A stretch of DNA of 64,000 bases, taken from assembly GCA_914767715.1 (NCBI GenBank), contig OU612065.1, positions 19,342,001 to 19,406,000 of the forward strand, read 5' to 3'. Source of the stretch: Membranipora membranacea (taxonomy: Eukaryota > Bryozoa > Gymnolaemata > Cheilostomatida > Membraniporidae). Made by a program: the position numbers and the translations under genes. Below the pieces are notes generated by a model. It had not been told where the DNA came from, made no database searches, and saw only the letters and a list, made by a program, of their open reading frames with translations. Every line of letters begins with the position of its first letter. Positions within the stretch are counted from its first letter, which is position 1. This document shows, in pieces, positions 54,101 to 64,000 of the stretch.

Positions 54101-57100
54101 CAGACAGTTTGTTTACTTAGAATTATGAGTTTGGTTGATGATGATGATGGTCCTTTTCAAAATTTGGACGGAAAGAAGATTTTGATTCACGGTCTCCTCT
54201 CGGTGTGTGAAGCCAAGTAAAGAATGAATAAGACAGTCATGCCAAGCATGCACATTCAGATGAAATCTTAAAATACATCTACCAAATAAGTAAAACATAT
54301 TTTCACTCAAATCAATGAAAGAATAAAATATAAGATATTATATACTTGAAGATGTAATGTATTTTTTGGTCTGAACTTGCTTCCCCTTCTATATGGGGTT
54401 ATTGGAAAGAAATCTGAAGCTTCTTTGCCATTAATTCTGAAAAAATATGACTCCTCATTTTCTACCAAATCAGAGCACCTCATTTTAAGTAAATCGAGAA
54501 TATTAAATTTGTTTATATAAAATGCAATTATACTTACCTTAATCCTGACAATGTTCGAGTCATGTATATCATCCAATAATGATAGAGGAATATCTGTCAC
54601 GAAAAATAGTGATGAAAAAAAGTCCATTCTACACTATTATTATTAATAACACTATAGATCATAAGGCTATGAGATCCGAGATGACAGCCCCTAGTATTGA
54701 TAATCAGAAGCAGCCAGCAGTGTCTTCTTATGATGAAGTCTACCAACTCGTCACCAATTCTCATCTAATTCAGCCAGCAGATCAAGCCAGCTATCAAAAG
54801 GTAATATCGTGTTCCATAATGATAAAGACTATAGATGATGTTGATCTGTGTTCTCTCATTTATTGTTATGAATACCAATAATGGGGGTAGTGGACCAGAG
54901 TAACAGTTGCTTAATAGTTGTACCACCAGTAATTCATCAATCTTAGCTCATCACTAAGATGGAGGAGCTTGACTCCTTGATCAGATTAAATATGGTGTAT
55001 CCATTATTCATGGCACTTGTTGATTGGTTGAACTTTGGTGTAAAAGAGATCAAATTCTCAACAATGGTAAACCACATAACCAAAGAGGGGCAAAGAGGGG
55101 TTAATCTTAACGAGTGCACAGCATTATATTCTAGGATAAGATGTTAATAACAAACAAAGGCGGAGCTGGTTGCGGCACTTAATTGCAGCTCTCAGCGTTT
55201 AGCAAACAAAGAGTAACTTAATATCAGGTCAGGCGATGGGCCAATTATCGGCAACTTAACTACGGCGTATTCAATACCATAAGGCCTGGTAAAGGATATG
55301 ACGTATATCTGGGCAATGTTCTGCTTATCTGAGCAGATAAATAAATGGATGTTGACATGATACCAATATTGCGTGACCACCTGTATCATCTCATAAGTCT
55401 TATTTTGTTTTGTACTGGAGTGGCAGGTGAAAAGGAATCAAGTCAAAGGACAAAAACCAATTGGACATTAGGTTCCTTCATGCCGAGCTAGGGTTGGGTG
55501 TTTTTGAGGGACCATAGAAGAGTATCGCTTCTCGGCCTATTGGCTAAGATCAAAGTGTAGTATCTGTTCTAATCAGTTTAATATCTGATTCGTGGCACAT
55601 TGTGTCACTATGATATTAATCTGATTTTTGTAACTAGGCGGCGCGCAGAGGCTTGCTTCGGCGCTGCCACGAGTTGTCCTGGTATTGCAGTACCTCCAGG
55701 CACGGCTCACCCCTCCACATCGGAGGAAAATAAAATCAAAGAAAGTTATCCATCAAAACCTAAAGCCACCCCTCTTACATCCAAAATTTGAGCACTTATG
55801 GTTATGTTATTCATTATTGTGATTACAATCAAATCCAATTTTTTTAATGCTTGTTATTTCAAATAAGAGCATTGGATTTGATCAGACTCAAAATCGGCAA
55901 CCATAGATATATAGAATATGAAAATGATGGATGTGATGTGTGGGTATTTTGAGGTCTTGAATGGCCACATTCGCCAAATTCAACAACAATGAGACCCGAG
56001 AGTTTACACCTTGGTCGTTGTTGAAAATATCTAAATTATCTAAAATATTTGAGGAGAAAATTGCAATCACCATTGTGGCTTTCAAAACTTATATATAAAA
56101 ATATATAGCTTGACTTAGTTATAAATGAGTTGTTATCCAGGCAACACTGATTTCTTGAGTGACTTGGCAACACCACTCCAGTCATATAAGGATACATTTT
56201 GTTTTGACCACCCCAGTCATTTCACATAAAAAAACTTGACACAATTATACATCACAAGCATTGTCATCTTCTAAAGAAGGATTCCTCTTTGCACACACGC
56301 AAAATTATGTTAATTGAATGCTCAAATGCCTCAAATTTGTCACTAATTACCAACCATGTTGTTCGTGTTATTAAACTTACTAAACTTATCAAACTTTATT
56401 TGTAGACATCAGTCTTACTAACGCTATGTCTGCTAGACACCGAGTTCTTTACTTCAATACAACACCCAGAAGAAGGACTCACCATACACCACCCCGATGT
56501 ACTCTACATAAGTGATCTGATCCTGAGGCACATCCAGCAGCTCATATGTAATGCTCATGCTATTACTATGATACAAAGTGCTGACGGAGCTGAAGAGAAA
56601 GCTGACTCTCTAGTATACGAGGAATCTCAGGAGAAATTAGCCACTGCTATCTACCCGACAGCTAGCCTCATGAATCATTCATGTAAACCTAATATCATTG
56701 TCAGGTATATATATACCACTAAATTATTTATATAGGTACGTGGTTTAGGATTTTTGATCAGAATAGGATCCTTCCGGTGTTTTGGCAGAAAAATTATTTT
56801 TCTTGCTGTTTGATCGCTGAGCAATGGATAGCAGACAAAGAAATACATATGGCAGCATATTCATATATTAGATATTATAAGATATTACTTATGTACTGAT
56901 GCCAACTATATTTATTTGATTACAGTTTTCTAGGAAAGCGACTGGTTGTGAAAAATTCTGTTGACCTAAAGAAAGGGGATGAAGTGTTCAACTGTTATGG
57001 TAAGACATACTTTTAGCTATCCTGTCTAATAATTATTTATTTTGATTTTCCTCACTGGCAGCTATGCCCTTTAGTTGAAAAGAATATGAATATATTGAGC

Positions 57101-58890
57101 ACTGTGTTTTGTAAAATAAAAACAAAGCTAGATTTCTTATCACTCTAGCTTGGTAATTCAGTTCGAGTTTGATGCCTGCACAAAAAAAGTTTTAGTCCCT
57201 ATATAATATACTGGTAGTCTATCTGACATATTGCAGGTCCTCACTACCAGAAGATGGAGTACATTGGAAGGCAACAATCACTCAAAACACAGTACTACTT
57301 CACTTGTGATTGTGAGGCCTGTGAACAGGACAAACGTAAATCGTCAAATATGAAGGTATTGATATCTCCGCTAGCTCTGTAAATAATAGATTTGCTGTTT
57401 TTTGTAGTAGAAGATGAAAATGCAAGCAGGTGATTCAGTATTCAAGTTTGCATGTTGGCTAACAACCAAAATTGGCCAGAAGAATAAGTTCTTTTCATTG
57501 TCAATTAGTTTTCGGCTTTCATTGATGTAGCACGTAAACTCATTGCCACATTTATTTACATGCAAACTACTATACAGTTCATATCCTGAGAGAACAACTC
57601 CCGCTTGTCTCACTCTCTTTGAAATAACAATCAAAACCACAGGCTTTGAAATAAATTGGCTGCAAATTTGCAAAGTACCCAACCGTTAGCCATGTCACCT
57701 GGCAACTTCAAAACAAAAAAGTGGCTGTGTGACAAGGCTCCCCATCCATGGATAGGGGGAGCTGTCTGCTCAATTGAGTTCAGAGTTTTTGAATGTCCAA
57801 GTTTTGTAAGTATTCATGCCTACCGGTATGTGTTTAAGGCCTTGTGCTGCCCTAAATGCCGAGGAAAGTCATATATAATCAGCGAGACAGAGGCTCTGTG
57901 TGATGGTTGTGGGCATAAGTATGATTGCAGACAGCAGACACTAACCCTTATATCTACTCTGCAGAACTTAGAGAGCCTGGAAACTCTGCCTCACAAATCA
58001 GGTGAGAGTCTTGACATAGGGAGTGTCTGGCTTAAAGGTAGTAAGGGAGGAATGTCCTTGCTGGGCTAATAAATGTATATGGATAGCCAAAATAATAATC
58101 TATTTAATAAAACTTGTTAACTTTGTTAAAATCTGGTCTTATCAAAAATATGAAAATTTTACTCACATACCAACTAGGATTTTCATTTTATATTTGAAAT
58201 GTTTTAGAATTGAGTTTTTTTCATTTTTTCTTTTGGGCATGTTTATATACGAGATGTTATTACAGATTTTTTGTATATTTCAGCTCTTAAATTGCTGAAT
58301 GCTGCCACAACCAAATTGAAGAATGTTGTACATGAGCATAGCATAGACTTAGCAAATATCTATGATAAAGAAGCTTCTCTGCACGCTTCTCTCGGTAATT
58401 AACTTACTTTCTGATTGTATCTCTTTGTTTCATTGAATGTATCAAGTTTTACTAACTCTTTCGAATATATGTTCTCAGTACTCCATGTGCAGCTGATGCG
58501 ACAAGTCCTAGTATTCTAATGTATAACCAAGGAGTAACAGGCTGTTGCTCCTTGGTATAACACAATATTCTTATGGCTTATGGCATATACATGTAATATA
58601 GCTAGCGAAATATGATATTTTTATTTTTTACAGGTAATATGAAATCATGTGCAGAATCTGTGAAGAAAAGTATAACAATACTGGAGAATATTTACCCTGA
58701 GTGTAGCATTGAGCTGGGACATGAGTATCATAAACTGTCTGAGATACTCTGCAACACTAAAGACTTTGCTCTAGCTTTAAATTATGCAAGTAAGGCCAGG
58801 ACTGTATTCAGAAAACAATACTTTGACAGTCATCCTCTGGTGCTTGAAATTGACTTGTTATGTCAGCAAATAGCTTCTGTGAAAATGTAA
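51144..58890 (+). CDS. SMYD4: SMYD4, SET and MYND domain protein-lysine methyltransferase
   Basis: Exons: 51144-51278, 51534-51623, 51863-51989, 52160-52216, 52464-52660, 53196-53323, 53573-53681, 54026-54086, 54658-54800, 56406-56704, 56926-56999, 57237-57355, 57839-58001, 58284-58394, 58634-58890; 2070 nt, 689 residues, all phases agreeing (human SMYD4 is longer at the N-terminus). N-terminal TPR: LREKANGLYKRKKLKDARAM and LGNRSAVNFELKLY. SET begins near VTEDVPGGSLMISEEPYV. The MYND zinc finger is spread over exons 6-7 (HCYYCLNYCE, then CRRRSCQVQYCSRDCQ and HKYEC). SET core NHSCKPN is near 439-445 and EVFNCYGPHY follows; post-SET cysteines CDCEAC. Exon 13 has an extra CCPKC...CDGCG pair. C-terminal TPR ends IASVKM. 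The start codon is the first ATG after a possible TTAG acceptor at 51137-51138, so an upstream coding exon may exist. Likely role, by family: lysine methylation or repression in the nucleus and cytoplasm. Confidence 0.92.
55524..55714 (+). ncRNA. U2 spliceosomal snRNA-like gene inside SMYD4 intron 9
   Basis: 191 nt, the usual U2 size. It begins ATCGCTTCTCGGCCTATTGG, continues AAGATCAAAGTGTAGTATCT (branch-point recognition GTAGTA intact; the AAAG form is the invertebrate one) and then stem IIa ATCAGTTTAATATCTGAT. Helix IIb is GTGGCAC-ATT-GTGTCAC, fully paired with one G-U. The Sm site ATTTTTG is followed by helix III, GGCGGCGC paired with GCGCTGCC, and loop IV CCTGGTATTGCAGTACCTCC with its U2B''-type loop. 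The sequence differs from well-known U2 genes while the helices are kept, which argues for a functional or recently functional gene. No proximal sequence element could be recognised upstream, so a variant or decayed copy remains possible. Confidence 0.85.
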
Positions 58891-59618
58891 AAGTTTAGGA
58901 ATAAGGAAGGTGGCTTCCATTCACAATCAGACTGTTCTCATCAGATTTTATAATTCAGTTAGACAGTTCAGACAGTTATTTTCAAATAATAAAATTGACT
59001 GCCATCTCCAAATTTAGCAGCTACACTCCTGTCGATTTTGTGTCGCCATGTCTAGATATAGGAGTCTTTTGTTGGATGAAGAAAACTAATTCGGTTGATC
59101 AAATACTTATTTTCTCCATCATAGAATTCAGATAACAATTTGAAATGAGTTTGATGACACAACAAAAATAAGGGAATTGTCAGGCTGCAAATATCTGGTA
59201 AGAAAAAAGCATTATGATTTACCCTATTTGGAGCTGTGCTCTCCTGCTCTTAACAACCTCTGAAAAACAGTTGTAACCTTGTATAAATGGACTGTCATAC
59301 ATCTTTTGTAATACAGGGATTTTTATCAAATAATGCTATTTTCAGATCTGTAGCAAACACTTCGCTATCATTGCCAATTTTAAATGGAGGATTTTCAAGA
59401 GTTATCAGCAAATACTCATAAATTGATTATTGAAACATTAGAGAAAGCATTTATTCCAGGCTATATCCAGGGTAAACAAACATGGCTGCCTATGGGAAAT
59501 TTTTGTTTCAATTAGGCTAACATTGCTCTTTAAAATATAACTTTCTGCAGTGTTTTATAGTTAGTTGATAGGGTATTGCTGTTTTTCTCCCAATGAGAAA
59601 GGTTAGGTGAATGCAAAA
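58891..59618 (+). other. SMYD4 3' UTR and spacer to CCDC191
   Basis: An AATAAA at 58988-58993, about 98 nt after the SMYD4 stop, is a good candidate polyadenylation signal. The remaining 600 bp up to the next start codon contains no recognised exon; it should hold the CCDC191-like promoter, with no clear TATA box. Confidence 0.45.
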
Positions 59619-62600
59619 ATGGACTCTTCCTCACGTCCAGAGCTATACAAATGGCAGAGGATCACCTCTAAAAACAGACAAACCCCAGTAAGTTTTTTTT
59701 AAATACATACATACTATACAGTATACATTGTGATAAGGTGAGCCACACAACCCAATGCAACACTAGACCAAATATTTTGACACACAAGGCGTTCAAACCA
59801 TTGATGCTAGGACTCTTTCTTCAGTTGTTTAACTCACCAACTTGGTTTCATACTGATAGGATAAACAGAAAAACTCATGAATTGAATTTGATTCACTCCA
59901 TAATAGTCAGTGTGTCATAACAATCTTAAGCCCTTACTAATTACAGCACACACTTGAGCATCTCATCAATATTTTACTCTCCAACGAAGACTCTAGGTGC
60001 TATCGTCAAGTACCGCTACAGGCTATGCTTGCCTACTCTGGTCATCACCACAGTCTAGAGAAGCTTGTCCTCTTACATCTAATATCATCGCTACACAATG
60101 CTGACATTACAGTGAAACTGCTGGTTTGGCCTAGGTGTTTTCCATAGGCAGATCCAGTATGGGAATTCACAGATTTCTAGCAGTTCTTCCTCATTAATTT
60201 GCTGTTTTGATGAAGGAAGTGCAATATAGGATGACTACCTATAACTCATTTGAGTATCTCATGTGAATCTTCTTTGCATTTGAAACTCATTTCTATCATG
60301 ATGTATTTTAATTGTTTGCCTACAGACCAAGCCCAAAGTAGAAGCTGTCACAAACGATATCCAACAATGGATTAAGGTGAGTGTGGAGAATGAAAAATTT
60401 TACACTCACAATGAATTGACACAGCCTATAAATGTCTTTATCTCCATCAAACATGCAAATGCTGGAGTGTAAGCTTTCTGTTCAAGCTTTCAAAATCTCC
60501 ATACTTAGATCGAGGCTGTCTCCTCCCTACCTTAAACGAACGGTGTACTAGGTTCATAGTGTTTTTAATCGCCCATTAATTGAGTGTCATGTATAATAAA
60601 TAGCCTCTCCGTCAATTATTCCCCAAAGCTAAATTTGATTTACTATTGCGTGTCTCGTGAGTAATAAGAAATTTTGTGTAAAATGTATTGCAGTGCTTCT
60701 GAAACCCCGAATATTATTTTGGAGAATTTAATATAAGTTTTGAGATCAGACCACATTGTGTTTGCTCGATCATCATCACTTATTACGAATATTTAATTTC
60801 AATCTCTCCCCACAGAAAGTAGAACAGGCTTCAGATTTCGCGGCAGCGCAAGCCTTTGGTAAGGCACGAGCTGGAAACTCTACCAAATCCTCTATACTCC
60901 ACACAGTGGATCAGCTGCATGATCACGATGCGGCATATGAAGAAGGTATAGAAGTATTTCTGTTCGGCACCATTCCCTAAGCTTAGATAAAGTGACAATA
61001 ATTAACTGTGAAGTTTTGGCTACGGAAAAGTGTGAAGTGTCCCTCGCTTTGTCTTTAGTGATCGTTATTCCCAGAATTCTTCTCGCTCACCTTTTGACAT
61101 TGTTATCAAGTATCAGTGTTGCTACTTCTTGCAATTAACAAATGGATGAAACAATTGGTCAATGCCACTGAAATTTGGAATCAATACCGGAAAAAATTGT
61201 CTATACGGCGCACACACCTAGCAATGCAGATTTTTCCTTCCATAACTCTGCTGCCATCATGATCTATTTCTAATTATGCAGCTCAGCAGCTTGTTAATGA
61301 TTGGGTGTCTGGTCAGCTACACAACATCAACGATCACAGTACTGAGGATGCCATCTGGTCAGATGAGGAAAATACGAACAACAACAACTTTGAACATTCA
61401 ATACAGAACATTATAGCTCAACAAGATGCTGGTGCACTGTCAATGGAAGGTATCTTTACCTGCCTAAATATTATCCATTGAATTAAGGAAATTAAGATTA
61501 TACGCCTTATTTGTAGTAGATTCCTCACTTATTTTGTAACATGAGTCTATAAATTCAGCCAAACCATTTACCATACATGACGTGTATACCGTACCATATA
61601 TATGTACCATGTGTACACCATCCCATACCATGTATCTGTATTTATCTGCAACTGGATCTAAGGTCTTTTGTTTTGATTCAGGTCTGCGGTTCAGCTGGCA
61701 CCATCGTCGAATCCATCATCACCTTCATCACAAATATTTTGACCACTGTGATACTAATAATGTACATGACATGCCATACAGGTGTCTATTTCTTTGTGGC
61801 TAAATTTGAGGTCTTTGTTAAAATTAAGGTCTGGAGTTGCGCTGTTACTGGCGTTGTCACTGTCAAATCTAGAAGTTATCTTCAGCACCAACATTTTGAC
61901 CCTGTGATACAAATAATACAATTTTTTATTTCAGAGTATGACAGGCTGATGAATATAGAAAACTACAGCGAAGATCTGATGACAGAAAATGTAATGGACA
62001 AACTGAGGAGCAAAGTAGTCGTGAAGCCTGAGTTTCTTATGGATCTTGGGGACATTGGTGGAAAACCTACCCATGTACCACAAAGAAAAGATCCAGCTTT
62101 GAAGATGCAGATCAGGCAAAGAAAGGTAGGGTAATTCTTGTTTCTTATTGCAACAATTTATTACTGACTGATTGCATTCAAGCATATTCCAATTGATGAT
62201 GAGCAAGTGTATAAAATTGTTTGCCGCCATTTGCCAGCCAGCTTACAATATATAAAAAGCTGCGTCTGATGTTCATTGGGAACAATTATTGTTATTATGT
62301 TGTTGTTTAGGTAGTGGAAAGAAAGGCTGACAGGAGAGCAGATCTTCAGAAGAAAAGGGAACAAGATGCAGCAAGGATCGAGGCTGTGAATGCAGCAAAA
62401 CAAAAAGCTGCTGAGGTATGAAACTGCATACAAACACAACGAGAAATTGAGGCACATACTCAAGTGTCAACTTTAATGTACAACAGACTCAAAGACTAAC
62501 TATTCAGTTAGACAACCCTATGGACTGTGTAATAATTGAGGATGACATCAAAGCAAACCCTATTTTTCTGCTGATTGCCACTCTATGTGTTTGTTACTAC

Positions 62601-64000
62601 CTTAGGAAAGACGCAAAGCAGCAAACAAGTCAAAACAGGAAGAGATTGAGATTCAAAGGGAAATGACAAGAATTAAGAAAGAGTTACAGGAGCAAAGAAA
62701 AGAACAACTCCGTAAACAGTATGTATTCTCTCCATTTACATTAAATTTGCTGCTAGATTTGATTTAATTATATTTTTTCAGGCTTTCTTATCCAGACAGA
62801 TGTGTGAAGGGAGTTGCCCTCTCAATTTTAAATAGAGAACAACTCCTTTTCTCGTGAGCGTTTGCTGAGAAAAATTTGATCGCGTCTTTGGCTCATAAAT
62901 TCACCATTCATAAATTGTCATCTCATACATCAATTTTTGGTGAATGAATTGGTAAAGTTCTGTTACAAACCCGCAATGTTTTTTGGGTATAGAGAATTAT
63001 GTTGCCTACACGTAACAAAAGATCAACAACATTTACTATTCCATCGATTTTTTGTTGCTGATATCTGCTATATATGTTATTCAGAGAAGAAGAAAGAGAA
63101 TTGGAAAAGCGGATAGCCCAAGTGGCGAGGTCGCAGGCAATAGCCAAACAACGAAAAGTGGAAGAAGATAATGATGTGCAAACTGCTAGAAGTCAGGCGA
63201 GTGATCTCAGTAATGAGCGCAAGCGTAAACTAGTCAAAGCCATGGAAGTAGCAGAAACCAGATTCTACTCGCATAATCTCAAGGTAATTTAACATTATAG
63301 GTCAGATATATAGATAAACCATGTCTCGGCTGTATTTTCCAACCAAAGCTTTCTGAGTTACTGTGTGATAACCATGGTGAGAAGTAACATAATTTATAAA
63401 TGAATATTGATAAGTTGTTGATCACCCCTTTATTCCAAGCACAGCATTGCCTATCTATCTCTATAGCCGTAAAAATTTGCTCCAGCCCTATCTTTCTGCA
63501 CCAACTGAGAGAGCAATGTGTGTGTATGCTCAAATGTTTGAACTTGTTTGTATACTGATGACATTCTCATTGATTTTAGTTGATGAGAAGATGTTTCAAC
63601 AGCTGGTTTGATATTGTACTCGAGAGACGACTACAACTAGGAAAAGCTCGAGCAGTATCAGACTGGAAAGCATTATTCAGAGCTTGGAATGCGTGGAGAC
63701 ATTTTTCAAGGGAACGGATGCTGGACAGAATGAGACATGAACATGAAAGCAGTATTATAGAAGGTCACAGGAAGTTACATCAGAGCACTACCCATTATGA
63801 GACTAGAATATTGAAAAAGTACTTCCTCCAGTGGCAGATTTGGCTGACACAACAAAGGCAGGCTAAAGAACTAGAGCAGGATCAGAAATCTGTTAGAGAT
63901 AAAATGTCCGCCTTTCTGGAGACGGGTAAGAAGAAGGCTCTGGAACAGAAACAGAAGAAGGAAGAAGAGGAGAGAACGTCTGCCCGACTATCCAGCTCGA
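59619..64000 (+). CDS. CCDC191: CCDC191-like coiled-coil protein (3' end outside window)
   Basis: Exons: 59619-59687, 60326-60376, 60816-60945, 61282-61449, 61935-62125, 62311-62415, 62606-62718, 63085-63283, 63580 to beyond 64000; all phases agree, giving about 415 residues in the window. The start MDSSSRPELYKWQRITSK resembles the conserved YKW(K/Q)RxTSK opening of CCDC191 (KIAA1407). It is followed by VTNDIQQWIKKVEQASDFA, also family-like. From exon 6 the protein is a long Glu/Lys/Arg/Gln coiled coil (ERRKAANKSKQEEIEIQ, EEERELEKRIAQ). Exon 9 has Trp-containing helical units (RRCFNSWFDIVLERRL, ALFRAWNAWRHFSRER, LKKYFLQWQIW) of the SFI1/CCDC191 type. The molecular role is poorly known; similar Trp-repeat proteins are found at centrosomes or cilia. 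Start codon chosen because it opens the conserved motif and ends in phase with exon 2. Confidence 0.78.

Noticed and set aside
57656-57838. Upstream extension of SMYD4 exon 13 (SIEFRVFECPSFVSIHAYRY)
   Set aside because: The open frame continues upstream, but joining it to exon 12 in phase is possible only at the AAG acceptor before 57839; the upstream CAG would shift the frame.

Overview
The window is nuclear DNA of an animal, most likely a marine invertebrate. Genes are split into many small exons with GT-AG introns. Non-LTR retrotransposons, tRNA-derived SINEs and many palindromic MITEs sit in introns and spacers. A U2-like snRNA carries the invertebrate form of the branch-point region. The phylum cannot be resolved from sequence alone.

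Layout. (1) 1-29 kb: three tandem, same-strand (minus) copies of an SLC5-family sodium/solute symporter of the SMCT/SMVT type. Copy A (only exon 1, 3741-3925, is inside the window), copy B (7983-18919) and copy C (21092-28112). B and C each have 14 exons of identical length and splice phase, giving 604 codons. Their upstream spacers are also duplicated and keep a CCAAT-GATA-TATA arrangement. B is swollen by LINE insertions. A's upstream spacer carries a 933-bp hAT-like element whose empty site survives in B and C. (2) 30.5-35.3 kb, minus: STUB1/CHIP (three TPRs plus U-box). (3) 36.7-45.7 kb, minus: a nucleobindin (signal peptide, coiled region, two EF-hands, long Gln-rich tail) with two tandemly duplicated exon pairs. 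(4) 46.7-49.4 kb: P-element-like transposase remnant, a possible unidentified gene fragment and a nested tandem duplication. (5) 51.1-58.9 kb, plus: SMYD4 (TPR, MYND, SET, post-SET, TPR), with a well-folded U2 snRNA-like sequence inside one intron. (6) 59.6 kb to the end, plus: a CCDC191-like coiled-coil protein, running off the window.

Most interesting: in the nucleobindin gene, exon 7 exists as two 91-nt versions, so using both or neither shifts the frame; they encode alternative entering helices of EF-hand 1. Exon 2 exists as two 123-nt versions separated by a 74-nt intron whose likely branch point lies close to the 5' splice site. This predicts up to four protein isoforms, with the choice at the EF-hand enforced by reading frame.

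The genes are not an operon or pathway. The shared theme is local duplication at several scales: whole genes (SLC5), exons (nucleobindin) and short tandem segments (48968-49394), plus heavy MITE colonisation. Exon boundaries were read by eye from splice consensus, frame continuity and family knowledge; no alignment was run.
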